Origin: an uncultured Gammaproteobacteria bacterium
GTDB lineage: Bacteria > Pseudomonadota > Gammaproteobacteria > Eutrophobiales > Eutrophobiaceae
Assembly: GCA_943788815.1 (NCBI GenBank)
Contig: CALSRS010000003.1
Location: 97,193 to 161,192, forward strand
DNA length: 64,000 nucleotides
Direction of reading: 5' to 3'
Shown here: piece after piece, positions 1 through 9,158 of the stretch
How positions within the stretch are numbered: the stretch's first letter is position 1
How the letters are laid out: each line of letters opens with the position of its first letter
The notes under the pieces: generated by a model
Database searches by the model: none
What the model was told of the DNA's origin: nothing
The model's input: the letters and a program-made list of their open reading frames with translations, nothing else
Made by a program: the position numbers and the translations under genes

Positions 1-9
1 AAGAAGTAA
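1..9 (+). CDS. 3' end of an upstream gene, probably ftsW (partial)
   Basis: The first nine bases read as two lysine codons and a TAA stop, which would end a gene entering from the left. In gammaproteobacterial dcw clusters ftsW normally precedes murG, so ftsW is the expected identity. That rests on gene order alone; too little sequence is present to recognise the protein. Confidence 0.3.
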   Translation, partial: KK

Positions 10-32
10 ATCACCAGAAGGAAGGAATACTT

Positions 33-1121
33 ATGGCGATTAGGCCAGTTTTAATTATGGCAGGAGGTACAGGCGGTCATGTTTACCCGGCTTTAGCAAT
101 TGCAGAATATTTGAGAAAGAAAGGCGCGCAATTGTACTGGCTTGGAACCAGCAAAGGTCTGGAATCTCGGGTAGTACCTCAAAATAATTTTCCACTGTTT
201 ACAATAAATGTTTCCGGATTAAGAGGTACAAATATTTTTCGTTGGATACTTGCGCCATTTGCTGTGCTTATTGCAATTGCACACGCATTAAAAATCATGA
301 TAAATATTAGACCCTCTTTAGTGATAGGAATGGGTGGGTTTGTTAGTGGGCCTGGTGGTATAGCTGCCTGGCTATTAAGAATTCCATTACTAATACACGA
401 ACAAAACTCAATTGGGGGATTAACCAATAAATTACTCTCACCATTTGCCAGAATAATCATGCAAGGGTTTCCTCATGCATTTACTGGCAAGAAAGTCATT
501 ACGACTGGCAACCCTGTGCGCTTGGAAATCATTCAAAAAGCGAGCGAGTTAGGTGAAATAAAACAAGCTGAAAAAGGTGAGACCTTAAATATACTTGTAT
601 TGGGTGGCAGTCTCGGAGCCAGGGTTTTAAATAATATAGTTCCAGTTGTGCTTGCTAAGTTATCACAGGATATCAATATTAAAACATTGCATCAGACGGG
701 AACAGCGCATTTAGAAGCTACAGTACATGCATACGAAGTATCTGGTATAAAACCGGACGGTGTGGTCTCTTATATTGAAGATATGGCCCAGGCTTATTCA
801 TGGGCGGATCTTGTCATATGTCGGTCAGGTGCACTAACAGTCAGTGAAATTAGCGTTATGGGCTTGGCGTCAATTTTTATTCCTTACCCCTATGCAGTGG
901 ATGATCATCAAACTATGAATGCAAAATATTTGGCCGACGCTGGTGGTGGTGTATTACTACCAGAAAACGAGCTGAATAATGAAAAGCTGCTAGAACTAAT
1001 TACAGATTTTCATAATAAGCGTGAAACCATAGTTGAAATGTCAAGCATCGCAAGAAAAAAATCCATGCCTAACGCAACAGAAACTATAGGAAATTTATGC
1101 ATGGAGATTGTTAATGCCTGA
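33..1121 (+). CDS. murG: MurG, lipid II-forming GlcNAc transferase
   Basis: Undecaprenyldiphospho-muramoylpentapeptide N-acetylglucosaminyltransferase. It moves GlcNAc from UDP-GlcNAc onto lipid I on the inner face of the cytoplasmic membrane. The 362-residue length is normal for the family. The N-terminal glycine-rich loop GGTGGHVYPAL lies at about residues 11-21, and the second domain carries LGGSLGAR (about 190-197) and a C-terminal PYPYAVDDHQ nucleotide-sugar segment. The ATG follows a strong AGAAGGAAGGA ribosome binding site at about 16-26. The 3' end overlaps murC by 8 bases, pointing to translational coupling within the dcw operon. Identity is secure. Confidence 0.97.
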   Translation: MAIRPVLIMAGGTGGHVYPALAIAEYLRKKGAQLYWLGTSKGLESRVVPQNNFPLFTINVSGLRGTNIFRWILAPFAVLIAIAHALKIMINIRPSLVIGMGGFVSGPGGIAAWLLRIPLLIHEQNSIGGLTNKLLSPFARIIMQGFPHAFTGKKVITTGNPVRLEIIQKASELGEIKQAEKGETLNILVLGGSLGARVLNNIVPVVLAKLSQDINIKTLHQTGTAHLEATVHAYEVSGIKPDGVVSYIEDMAQAYSWADLVICRSGALTVSEISVMGLASIFIPYPYAVDDHQTMNAKYLADAGGGVLLPENELNNEKLLELITDFHNKRETIVEMSSIARKKSMPNATETIGNLCMEIVNA

Positions 1122-2532
1122 CCTGAATGATAGTGCAATGGGCAGGGCGCGTAACATACACTTCGTTGGTATAGGTGGTGCAGGTATGTGTGGGATAGCA
1201 GAAATTCTTCATAATCTGGGATACCATATTTCCGGTTCTGATGTGATGTCCTCAAAGGTTACAACTCATCTGGAAGGTCTTGGTATTCCTGTTAGTTATG
1301 CTCACGATTCAGAAAATGTCAGTGGATCTGATGTCGTCGTTGTATCTAGTGCTATAGCAAACGATAATCCGGAAGTCGAAACGGCAAGAGTAAATCGTAT
1401 TCCAGTAATCCCGAGAGCGGAAATGCTGGCAGAAATAATGCGTTTTAGACACGGAATTGCGGTCGCAGGGACGCATGGAAAGACCACAACGACAAGTTTA
1501 ATTGCAAGTATCCTTGCTGAAGGAGGTTTGGATCCAACTTACGTAATAGGTGGTCAATTAAACAGCATTAATACGAATGCAAAACTTGGAAGTGGCAAAT
1601 ATTTAGTTGCAGAGGCTGATGAAAGTGATGCTTCATTTCTTCACCTGCAGCCAGTTTTCGCAGTCTTAACAAATATTGATTCGGACCATCTTGGTACCTA
1701 CGAAAATGACTTTGCACGTTTAAGTCACTCATTTGTTGAGTTTCTACAAAGACTTCCGTTTTATGGTTTTGCTGTACTTTGTCTGGAAGATGCTGCAATT
1801 AAAGATGTTATACCTTTGCTAAGTAAGCCGTATGTTACTTACGGATTTAATTCACAGGCAGACTATATCGCAACTAATATTTTAATTGATCAACACCGTT
1901 CATTCTTTTCAGTCTCAAGGCCAGGTGAAAAATCAGAATTGAGTATTGAGCTTAATCTTCCTGGTAAACATAACGTACTTAATGCCCTGGCAGCCATAGC
2001 GGTAAGTACAGAACTTGAAGTATCCGATAGTTCAATCGTCGCGGCACTTAAAAACTTTCAGGGTATAGCACGAAGATGCAATATGTTAGGTAGTATCAAG
2101 ATTAATGACAAAGTAATGACAGTGATTGATGATTATGCTCATCATCCAAATGAAATTAAAGCCACTTTAGATGCTATTAAATCAGGGTGGCCGGATCGTG
2201 AATTACTGGTTGTATTTCAACCCCACCGTTATACCCGTACAAGAGATCTTTTTTCTGATTTTTGTGATGTGCTATCAAGCGAAAATAATATTATTTTACT
2301 TGATGTATATCCAGCAGGGGAGGATCCAATAAAAGATGCGGATACGGCCACATTATATTCAAGCCTTTCATCAAATATCAGCATGAACATTGCGCATGTT
2401 AAAGGCGATGAAGTGTATTCGGTAATTTCAGATATGGTAATTGAGAACGGAATAATATTAATCATGGGAGCAGGTGATATTGCGAAACTGGGACCAGGCT
2501 TGATGGAAAATTTTAGTAATACTATTCATTAA
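1114..2532 (+). CDS. murC: MurC, UDP-MurNAc--L-alanine ligase
   Basis: ATP-dependent cytoplasmic ligase adding the first residue (L-Ala) of the peptidoglycan stem peptide to UDP-MurNAc. The N-terminal Rossmann segment has GIGGAGMCGIAEIL. The Mur-ligase P-loop is GTHGKTTTTS, the central domain has EADESDASF, and DDYAHHPNEI marks the C-terminal domain. I start at ATG 1114 because GGAG at 1103-1106 is about 7 bases upstream; a TTG at 1108 in the same frame would leave almost no spacing. The product is 472 residues, typical for MurC. It overlaps the murG 3' end and is followed two bases later by murB. Confidence 0.97.
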   Translation: MPDLNDSAMGRARNIHFVGIGGAGMCGIAEILHNLGYHISGSDVMSSKVTTHLEGLGIPVSYAHDSENVSGSDVVVVSSAIANDNPEVETARVNRIPVIPRAEMLAEIMRFRHGIAVAGTHGKTTTTSLIASILAEGGLDPTYVIGGQLNSINTNAKLGSGKYLVAEADESDASFLHLQPVFAVLTNIDSDHLGTYENDFARLSHSFVEFLQRLPFYGFAVLCLEDAAIKDVIPLLSKPYVTYGFNSQADYIATNILIDQHRSFFSVSRPGEKSELSIELNLPGKHNVLNALAAIAVSTELEVSDSSIVAALKNFQGIARRCNMLGSIKINDKVMTVIDDYAHHPNEIKATLDAIKSGWPDRELLVVFQPHRYTRTRDLFSDFCDVLSSENNIILLDVYPAGEDPIKDADTATLYSSLSSNISMNIAHVKGDEVYSVISDMVIENGIILIMGAGDIAKLGPGLMENFSNTIH

Positions 2533-2534
2533 TT

Positions 2535-3509
2535 ATGGGAATGCAAAATACATTAACTTTGAATGAAAAGCTGGATTTTTATTTGATGATGACAGAGAAG
2601 AATGGTGAATATAAAGGCAAGTTTAGGACAAATGAACTTATGTCCAGGCATACCTCGTGGCGTGTCGGTGGGCCAGCAGATCAATTTTATATTCCATATG
2701 ACTATGAGGATTTAAGAAATTTTCTTACCCAATTAGAGAAAAGTGAGTCACTTACATGGATAGGATTAGGAAGTAACTTATTGGTCAGAGACGGTGGTAT
2801 TAGAGGTACGGTTATTGCCACAAAAAATATGGATGAGAAGATTGAAAAACAATCAAGTACTAATATTTTTTCAGGCGCAGGGGTTTCCTGTGCTCAGCTT
2901 GCAAAAGCCAGTGTGAAACTAGGTCTAAGTGGTGCGGAATTTTTAATTGGCATTCCAGGAACACTAGGTGGTGCTTTGGCTATGAATGCAGGTGCATTTG
3001 GTTTAGAAACCTGGGGTGTAATTGAATCGGTTACTACGATTAACAGAGATGGTATTGCAATAAAGCGGTTTAAAGATGAATTTATTATTGGATATAGAAC
3101 AGTGAAAATTCCAGCTGGAGAGTGGTTTGTCTCTGCGAACCTAAAATTATTTCAAGATACAGAAGAAAATGGGAAGCAAATAATTAAAGATTTGTTAAGC
3201 CAAAGATCAAGATCACAGCCTATTGGAGAAGCAAGTTGTGGCTCAGTATTTAAGAATCCAGAAACAGGTGACCCTGCAGCAAAACTAATTGATGACTGTG
3301 GCTTAAAAGGATTTTCTGTCGGTGGGGCAGCGGTATCTACCAAGCATGCAAATTTTATCATTAATGAAGGTAATGCTACTGCAGAGAATATTGAAAATTT
3401 GATTAATCAAGTTCAGATGAAAGTACTTGAGAAGTTTAGTATTAAATTAATCCCAGAAGTCAGGATCGTTGGTGATAGGCAAGATGTAGGGGTTGATTTC
3501 AATGCATGA
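2535..3509 (+). CDS. murB: MurB, UDP-N-acetylenolpyruvoylglucosamine reductase
   Basis: FAD- and NADPH-dependent reductase that makes UDP-MurNAc from the enolpyruvyl intermediate. The FAD-binding N-terminus shows TSWRVGGPAD, GLGSNLLVRDGG and IGIPGTLGGALAMNAGA. The C-terminal part has SCGSVFKNP and VSTKHANFIIN, with the catalytic-region serine in CGSVF. This looks like a type II MurB (short substrate-binding region), unlike the type I enzyme of E. coli. About 27 extra residues precede the conserved core, so a later internal Met (such as the pair at residues 19-20) could be the real start. It overlaps ddlB by 8 bases. Confidence 0.95.
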   Translation: MGMQNTLTLNEKLDFYLMMTEKNGEYKGKFRTNELMSRHTSWRVGGPADQFYIPYDYEDLRNFLTQLEKSESLTWIGLGSNLLVRDGGIRGTVIATKNMDEKIEKQSSTNIFSGAGVSCAQLAKASVKLGLSGAEFLIGIPGTLGGALAMNAGAFGLETWGVIESVTTINRDGIAIKRFKDEFIIGYRTVKIPAGEWFVSANLKLFQDTEENGKQIIKDLLSQRSRSQPIGEASCGSVFKNPETGDPAAKLIDDCGLKGFSVGGAAVSTKHANFIINEGNATAENIENLINQVQMKVLEKFSIKLIPEVRIVGDRQDVGVDFNA

Positions 3510-4464
3510 TATTAAGAAATTCTCAGAGTTTGATTATGGAAAAGTTGCAGTTTTGCTGGGAGGGTCATCAGCAGAAAGAACTATTTCCCTGGAGACAGGA
3601 GCTGCAATCTGTGAGGCCTTGAAGCAATCTGGAGTTGATGCATATGAATTTGATACAAGTGAAAACTCGCTGATTGATTTGAAACAACAGAATTATGATC
3701 GTGCGTTTATTGCATTGCATGGAAGGGGAGGGGAAGACGGAACAATACAGGGTGCATTACAAACTTTAGGTATTCCTTATACAGGAAGTGGTGTTCTTGG
3801 ATCTGCTTTGTCAATGGATAAAATCAGAAGTAAATTAATCTGGAACGCGACTGAACTACCAACACCTGAATTCTTGAATATTAATAACGATAAAGATTTG
3901 ATTAAAGTTCCTGATAAATTAGGTTTTCCAGTGGTAATCAAGCCCGTTACTGAAGGCTCAAGCGTTGGAGTCACTATAGTCAGGAATCAAGACCAGTTGT
4001 TGTCCGCATGGGAAAAGGCAAGCGAGCTTGATAATCAGGTTATGGCAGAGAAATGGATAGATGGGGAAGAATATACGGCAACAGTACTGATGGATGAAGT
4101 TCTACCCATGATTAAACTTAGTACTCCCAGAGAGTTCTATGACTATGAAGCAAAATATCATGCAGATACAACTGAGTATCTATGCCCTTGTGGTTTGAGT
4201 GTATCGCAGGAAAATAAATTAGCCGATATGGTAATGGATGCATTTGTTGCATTATCAGCGTCTGGTTGGGGGAGAGTCGATTTCCTGCTCGACAAGGATA
4301 GCAAGCCCTGGTTAATAGAATTAAATACGGTGCCAGGGATGACTAGTCACAGTTTGGTTCCCATGTCAGCAAAACAAGCTGGCCTAAGTTTTACAGAATT
4401 AGTCCTGAATATACTTTACACCAGTGTTTACCTTGATCGAAATAATGGAGTAACACTGCAATGA
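3502..4464 (+). CDS. ddlB: D-alanine--D-alanine ligase
   Basis: ATP-grasp ligase that makes the D-Ala-D-Ala dipeptide for MurF. Family marks are VLLGGSSAERTISL near the N-terminus, ALHGRGGEDGTIQGALQ, the ATP-grasp VIKPVTEGSSVGV, and the metal/ATP segment ending in LIELNTVPGMTSHSLVP. The start is ATG 3502, not the in-frame TTG at 3493, because AGGGG at about 3488-3492 gives normal spacing only to the ATG. The product is 320 residues, which fits DdlB. The stop overlaps the ftsQ start as ATGA, a typical coupled junction. Confidence 0.95.
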   Translation: MHDIKKFSEFDYGKVAVLLGGSSAERTISLETGAAICEALKQSGVDAYEFDTSENSLIDLKQQNYDRAFIALHGRGGEDGTIQGALQTLGIPYTGSGVLGSALSMDKIRSKLIWNATELPTPEFLNINNDKDLIKVPDKLGFPVVIKPVTEGSSVGVTIVRNQDQLLSAWEKASELDNQVMAEKWIDGEEYTATVLMDEVLPMIKLSTPREFYDYEAKYHADTTEYLCPCGLSVSQENKLADMVMDAFVALSASGWGRVDFLLDKDSKPWLIELNTVPGMTSHSLVPMSAKQAGLSFTELVLNILYTSVYLDRNNGVTLQ

Positions 4465-5267
4465 TTAGGTTTATGGCATCAGGTAAACAAAACCAGCTTG
4501 ATGGTGCAGTTAAAAATTTTTTGGTAGAAAGTAAAGTTGATTTTATACAGGGAATTATTTTTGCTCTCTTAATAATTGGCACATTAATGTTTGTGGTGAT
4601 TAGGCTATCAGATCCTATGACTTTACCAATACGCCATGTGAGCATTAATGGTGATTTTATTCATCTTTCACCTGTTAGTTTACAAGAGCGTGCCAGTAGT
4701 GTTGTCAGAGGTGGTTTTTTTAATGTCAATGTGGAAACAATACAGGAAGTTGTAAGTAATGAACCATGGGTAAAAGAAATTATGGTCAGCCGAATATGGC
4801 CTGACAGAATTAGTGTTGATATTAAAGAACAAGAAGCAGTTGCAATATGGAAAGATAATGCCTTATTGAATGCGGATTCATTCATCTTTAATCCAGAAAG
4901 ATCGACATTTCCAGAAGGCTTGCCATATTTATCCGGACCGGAAAATTCAAATTATTTAGTGATGGATCAACTCTACAAAATTACCGAGATTCTGCCGGAA
5001 CCTCTCAAAGTAAAAGAATTACATTTAAGTGAAAGGCGTTCATGGCAATTAATCCTGGATAACAATGTGAAATTGCAAATTGGAAAGACAAATATACTGG
5101 AGAAAGTAAATCAGTTTATTAAATATTATCCAGGTCTATATGAGAATAATGAGAGGAAAGTAAGTTACGTGGATTTGCGGTATACAAATGGGTTTGTAAT
5201 AGGGTGGAAAACAAACAATGAAACTGAACTGATGACCAGGCAGGGTGAAAATGGCAAAGAAATCTGA
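4461..5267 (+). CDS. ftsQ: FtsQ, divisome membrane protein
   Basis: Bitopic division protein that in characterised bacteria joins FtsL/FtsB and links early to late divisome assembly. A short cytoplasmic N-terminus precedes one hydrophobic segment at about residues 27-50 (IIFALLIIGTLMFVVI). The periplasmic POTRA region follows (LPIRHVSINGDF) with WVKEIMVSRIWPDRISVDIKEQEAVA, split here as WVKEIMVSRIWPD and the IKEQEAVA tail. The 268-residue length is normal. The start overlaps the ddlB stop by four bases, and the 3' end overlaps ftsA. Confidence 0.93.
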   Translation: MIRFMASGKQNQLDGAVKNFLVESKVDFIQGIIFALLIIGTLMFVVIRLSDPMTLPIRHVSINGDFIHLSPVSLQERASSVVRGGFFNVNVETIQEVVSNEPWVKEIMVSRIWPDRISVDIKEQEAVAIWKDNALLNADSFIFNPERSTFPEGLPYLSGPENSNYLVMDQLYKITEILPEPLKVKELHLSERRSWQLILDNNVKLQIGKTNILEKVNQFIKYYPGLYENNERKVSYVDLRYTNGFVIGWKTNNETELMTRQGENGKEI

Positions 5268-6486
5268 CAAAAATTTAATTGTTGGACTAGATATTGGGAC
5301 TTCAAAAGTAGTAGCAATCGTTGGTGAAATGTCACCATCTAATGGAATTGAAGTTATCGGAATTGGATCCTGTCAATCAAGGGGATTGAAAAAAGGAGTT
5401 GTGGTTAATATAGAGTCAACCGTCCACTCCATACAAAGGGCTATTGAAGAGGCAGAATTAATGGCTGGATGTGAAATTCATTCTGTTTATGCTGGTATAG
5501 CGGGAAGTCATATTAGAAGTTTAAACTCACATGGAATTGTCGCTATACGCGACAATGAAGTGACTGTCGGTGACATTGATCGAGTGATCGATGCGGCTCG
5601 GGCAGTTGCTATTCCAGCTGACCAACGAATGCTCCATATATTGCCACAGGAGTTCGTTATCGATAATCAGGAAGGTATTAAAGAACCTATAGGAATGTCG
5701 GGTGTCAGGTTGGAGGCAAAAGTCCATATGGTAACTGGGGCGGTGAGTGCTGCACAAAATATTATCAAGTGTGTCAGGAGATGTGGTCTAGAAGTCGATG
5801 ACATTATCCTTGAACAACTTGCTTCTAGTTATGCAGTTTTGACTGATGATGAAAAAGATCTTGGAGTTTGTATTGTAGATATTGGAGGTGGCACTACTGA
5901 TATAGCAGTATTTACTGATGGATCAATTCATCATACTGCTGTCATTCCAATTGCTGGTGATCAGGTTACCAATGATATTGCCGTTGCTCTGCGGACACCT
6001 ACACAACATGCAGAAGATATCAAAGTCAGGTACGCATGTGCCTTAACACAACTTGCAAATCCCGATGAAACTATTGAAGTTCCAAGTGTTGGAGACAGAC
6101 CCGCAAGAAGGTTAGCAAGGCAAACCTTAGCTGAGGTAGTTGAACCAAGGTATGAAGAATTATTTACTCTTGTTAGATCAGAGCTGCAACGTAGTGGTTT
6201 TGAAGATCTGATTGCAGCAGGAATCGTCCTTACTGGTGGCAGTTCAAAAATGGAAGGTGCAATTGAACTTGCAGAAGAAATATTTCATATGCCTGTAAGG
6301 GTGGGTGCACCACAACATATCACCGGTCTATCAGATGTGGTTAAAAATCCAATTTATTCAACAGGTGTTGGTCTTTTATTATTCGGCCAACGTCAGGTTC
6401 AAGAATCAATTCATAGTAGACATACTGAAGGTGGATTTAGTGGTGTTTTTGACAGAATGAAAAGCTGGTTTTCGGGAAATTTTTAA
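5251..6486 (+). CDS. ftsA: FtsA, actin-like cell division protein
   Basis: Actin-fold ATPase that tethers FtsZ filaments to the membrane and recruits later divisome proteins. The phosphate-1 loop GLDIGTSKVVAIVGE is at the N-terminus, the phosphate-2 loop is VDIGGGTTDIAVF, and the adenosine motif is VLTGGSSKMEG. The C-terminal FDRMKSWFSGNF is the amphipathic membrane-targeting sequence expected in FtsA. ATG 5251 is preferred over the in-frame GTG at 5245 because CAGGCAGGG sits directly upstream at a workable distance. The product is 411 residues. ftsZ follows after 25 bases. Confidence 0.97.
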   Translation: MAKKSDKNLIVGLDIGTSKVVAIVGEMSPSNGIEVIGIGSCQSRGLKKGVVVNIESTVHSIQRAIEEAELMAGCEIHSVYAGIAGSHIRSLNSHGIVAIRDNEVTVGDIDRVIDAARAVAIPADQRMLHILPQEFVIDNQEGIKEPIGMSGVRLEAKVHMVTGAVSAAQNIIKCVRRCGLEVDDIILEQLASSYAVLTDDEKDLGVCIVDIGGGTTDIAVFTDGSIHHTAVIPIAGDQVTNDIAVALRTPTQHAEDIKVRYACALTQLANPDETIEVPSVGDRPARRLARQTLAEVVEPRYEELFTLVRSELQRSGFEDLIAAGIVLTGGSSKMEGAIELAEEIFHMPVRVGAPQHITGLSDVVKNPIYSTGVGLLLFGQRQVQESIHSRHTEGGFSGVFDRMKSWFSGNF

Positions 6487-6511
6487 TTTTTATTAACTGG
6501 AGGGTAACGTT

Positions 6512-7651
6512 ATGTTTGAACTTGTCGATGCTACAAATCAGACAGCTATCATAAAAGTGATAGGTGTTGGTGGTGGAGGTGGGAATGCTGTAGAGCATAT
6601 GTTAAAAGCAAATATAGAAGGAGTTGATTTTATATGTGCCAATACAGATGCTCAGGCATTAAAAAACTCTACTTCAAAAACCATATTGCAGTTAGGAGGG
6701 ACAGTAACCAAAGGACTAGGCGCCGGTGCAGATCCGGATCTTGGGAGACAGTCTGCTCTTGAGGATCGTGACCGTATTATGGACGTATTGGAAGGTAGTG
6801 ATATGGTATTTATTACGGCAGGAATGGGAGGAGGTACCGGTACAGGTGCTGCGCCAGTAGTTGCACAGGTTGCAAAAGAAATGGGAATTCTTACGGTTGC
6901 CGTAGTGACTCGGCCATTTTCTTTTGAAGGAAAAAAACGTGCTGTGGTAGCGGATAATGGGATTAGTGATCTGAGTCAATTTGTTGATTCATTAATTACG
7001 ATTCCAAATGAAAAGTTGATGAGTGTATTAGGCAGGGAAGTAAGTTTGTTAAATGCCTTTGCAGCAGCAAATGATGTCTTGCTTGGTGCAGTACAGGGGA
7101 TTGCTCAACTTATTACATGCCCAGGATTAATTAATGTTGATTTTGCTGATGTAAGAACTGTAATGTCTGAAATGGGTATGGCAATGATGGGGTCCGGTAA
7201 AGCACAGGGAGAAGATAGGGCAACAGTTGCAGCAGAAGCGGCTATATCCAGTCCCTTATTAGAAGATGTCAATTTATCAGGTGCAAAAGGTATTCTTGTG
7301 AATATTACAGCAGGTATGGATTTTGCTATAGGTGAATTTGAAGATGTTGGAAATACAATAAAGCAGTTTGCATCGGATAATGCAACGGTGGTAGTTGGTA
7401 CAGTAATCGATCCAGAAATGAGTGGTGAGCTTAGGGTTACGATAGTCGCAACTGGCCTTGGTCATTCAGTAATTCGTGAAGAATCACCTAGAATTAAGGT
7501 GGTTACTGAATCAAATGTGGCTGTTGACTATAAAGACTTTGATCGACCCACTGTCATACGAAATCAGGATGTTGGTCAGAATAAGTCTCCTGATGAACAG
7601 GATCCTGATTATCTTGATATACCAGCATTTTTACGTCGCCAGGCAGATTAA
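6512..7651 (+). CDS. ftsZ: FtsZ, tubulin-like division GTPase
   Basis: Forms the Z-ring at mid-cell. The nucleotide-binding N-terminus has KVIGVGGGGGNAV, and the tubulin signature GGGTGTGAAPVVA is intact. NFxD-type catalytic loop residues are present in VNVDFADVRTVM. The C-terminal tail ends with YLDIPAFLRRQAD, the conserved peptide that binds FtsA and ZipA. The 379-residue length is usual. A strong GGAGG ribosome binding site lies about 8 bases upstream. The linker before the tail peptide is fairly short. Confidence 0.98.
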   Translation: MFELVDATNQTAIIKVIGVGGGGGNAVEHMLKANIEGVDFICANTDAQALKNSTSKTILQLGGTVTKGLGAGADPDLGRQSALEDRDRIMDVLEGSDMVFITAGMGGGTGTGAAPVVAQVAKEMGILTVAVVTRPFSFEGKKRAVVADNGISDLSQFVDSLITIPNEKLMSVLGREVSLLNAFAAANDVLLGAVQGIAQLITCPGLINVDFADVRTVMSEMGMAMMGSGKAQGEDRATVAAEAAISSPLLEDVNLSGAKGILVNITAGMDFAIGEFEDVGNTIKQFASDNATVVVGTVIDPEMSGELRVTIVATGLGHSVIREESPRIKVVTESNVAVDYKDFDRPTVIRNQDVGQNKSPDEQDPDYLDIPAFLRRQAD

Positions 7652-7693
7652 TGAGAGAATATCGATAAACTTTAAAGATATTAAGGATTCAAC

Positions 7694-7722
7694 TTGACAG
7701 TAAATAAATATGGTCGTAAAAA
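7694..7722 (+). promoter_or_regulatory. Candidate sigma-70 promoter for lpxC
   Basis: The ftsZ-lpxC gap holds an exact TTGACA at 7694-7699, then a 17-base spacer and a weaker -10 candidate, TAAAAA, at 7717-7722. This is the one clear -35 box in the gap and would allow lpxC expression independent of the dcw operon, as is known in other Enterobacteria-related species. The -10 match is only 4 of 6. Confidence 0.4.
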
Positions 7723-7755
7723 GCCCTTTGTCTTTCATATACATATATAAATGCA

Positions 7756-8679
7756 TTGATAATTAAGCAGAGAACACTAAAAAATGTAATTCGAGCTTCT
7801 GGCGTCGGCTTACACACTGGGAATAAAGTTTATTTAACTCTTAGGCCTGCTCCAGTTAATCATGGAATTGTATTTAGAAGGGTCGACCTGGATCCTGTTA
7901 TTGAGATAAGTGCCAGACCAGAGAATGTTGGTTATACCACCTTGTCTACGAGTCTTGTGAGAGGTGATATTCGTATTACTACAGTTGAACATTTATTGTC
8001 AGCTTTTGCTGGATTTGGTATTGATAATGCATTTGTCGATTTAAGTGCAGAAGAAGTTCCTATTATGGACGGTAGTGCAGGGCCGTTTGTATTTCTCATT
8101 CAATCTGCTGGTGTTGTGGAACAAAACAGTCTGAAAAAATTTCTAAAGATAAAACGCCCAATACAGATCGCTGATGGCGATAAGTGGGCTCGTTTTGAAC
8201 CATTTTCTGGGTTTAAGGTTAGCTTTACAATTGAGTTTGATCATCCTGCCTTTAATCGTAAAAATTGCCATGCTGAAATAGATTTTTCGACGACATCTTA
8301 TGTTAGAGAAATCAGTCGCGCCAGGACATTTGGGTTCATGAAAGAAGTAGAAAAATTAAGGCAACAAAATTTGATTTTAGGTGGGAGTCTAGATAATGCC
8401 GTCGTGGTAGATGACTACAGAGTTATTAATGAAGATGGACTTCGTTACCAGGATGAATGCGTTAAACATAAAATTCTGGATGCGATAGGCGATTTATATT
8501 TGTTAGGATACAGTTTGATTGGTGCATTTAATGGTTACAAATCCGGGCATGAACTAAATAATCGATTATTAAAAGAGTTAATGGAAAATGAAGATGCCTG
8601 GGAACTGGTTGAGTTTGATAAAGAATCAGAAATTCCTTTCTCATATATACAGCCCTTGAGTGTCTCCCAATCAGCTTAA
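7756..8679 (+). CDS. lpxC: LpxC, UDP-3-O-acyl-GlcNAc deacetylase (TTG start)
   Basis: Zinc deacetylase carrying out the committed step of lipid A synthesis. The N-terminus [20 protein letters not shown] aligns with other LpxC proteins from its first residues. Zinc and active-site blocks are present: [11 protein letters not shown] (His at about 79), [10 protein letters not shown], and HKILDAIGD near residue 240 with GHELNN further on. No in-frame ATG exists between the upstream stop at 7717 and this position, so translation must begin at TTG 7756 or an even rarer codon. No Shine-Dalgarno is visible, suggesting inefficient initiation. Its 3' end overlaps the convergent dciA gene by four bases. 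Confidence 0.96.
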   Translation: MIIKQRTLKNVIRASGVGLHTGNKVYLTLRPAPVNHGIVFRRVDLDPVIEISARPENVGYTTLSTSLVRGDIRITTVEHLLSAFAGFGIDNAFVDLSAEEVPIMDGSAGPFVFLIQSAGVVEQNSLKKFLKIKRPIQIADGDKWARFEPFSGFKVSFTIEFDHPAFNRKNCHAEIDFSTTSYVREISRARTFGFMKEVEKLRQQNLILGGSLDNAVVVDDYRVINEDGLRYQDECVKHKILDAIGDLYLLGYSLIGAFNGYKSGHELNNRLLKELMENEDAWELVEFDKESEIPFSYIQPLSVSQSA

Positions 8680-9122
8680 ACTTCCTTGTGTTTAGAGAGT
8701 CTGAGCAGGGCAGATTTTAGCTCGGGGTCATTCATATTATCTGCAATTTCTTCGAGAAATTTTGATGTTTTAGGGGTTAAATTTATTGGTGTATTCTCTT
8801 CTTGCTCTATATATAGTGTTGGACTAACTTTTATTCTAATCGTTTTAATCTTTGGGAAATCAGGTATATTACTAAAGATATCAATAAGTTGCTGTGTTTT
8901 GAACCGTAATTTCGAGGCCCATGCGGGGCTGTCAGTATAGAGAATTGCCGTATCTTCGCTTACACTGGCCAGATAAATATGCTCTGATTCCGGCGAATTA
9001 AGTTTAGATCGCATAATTGACTGGAATCTCAAAAGGGAATAAGAGTGTAAAATAAGCCTGGATATGTCTGGGCCATGACTTAAGATAGCATTGATATTAA
9101 CGGCGGATTTCATTGGAATCAT
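8676..9122 (-). CDS. dciA: DciA-like DUF721 protein (replicative helicase loader family)
   Basis: A 148-residue DUF721 protein. The family signature is seen in [22 protein letters not shown] at about residues 58-80, the small domain that in characterised DciA proteins interacts with DnaB and loads it at the origin. Position between lpxC and an M23 peptidase upstream of secA is the usual gammaproteobacterial context. The gene converges on lpxC with a 4-base overlap and diverges from the M23 gene across 36 bases. Two closely spaced Met codons (residues 1 and 4) are possible starts and neither has a good ribosome binding site. Function is inferred from the family. Confidence 0.8.
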   Translation of the reverse strand: MIPMKSAVNINAILSHGPDISRLILHSYSLLRFQSIMRSKLNSPESEHIYLASVSEDTAILYTDSPAWASKLRFKTQQLIDIFSNIPDFPKIKTIRIKVSPTLYIEQEENTPINLTPKTSKFLEEIADNMNDPELKSALLRLSKHKEV

Positions 9123-9133
9123 GGCGGTTAGTG

Positions 9134-9139
9134 TATAAT
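9134..9139 (+). promoter_or_regulatory. Candidate -10 box in the dciA/M23 divergent gap
   Basis: An exact TATAAT lies 20 bases before the M23 peptidase start in the only 36 bases separating the two divergent genes. No convincing -35 is present at 16-18 bases. It would imply a leader of only about 13 bases. Confidence 0.3.
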
Positions 9140-9158
9140 TATCTATAAAAGAATAATA

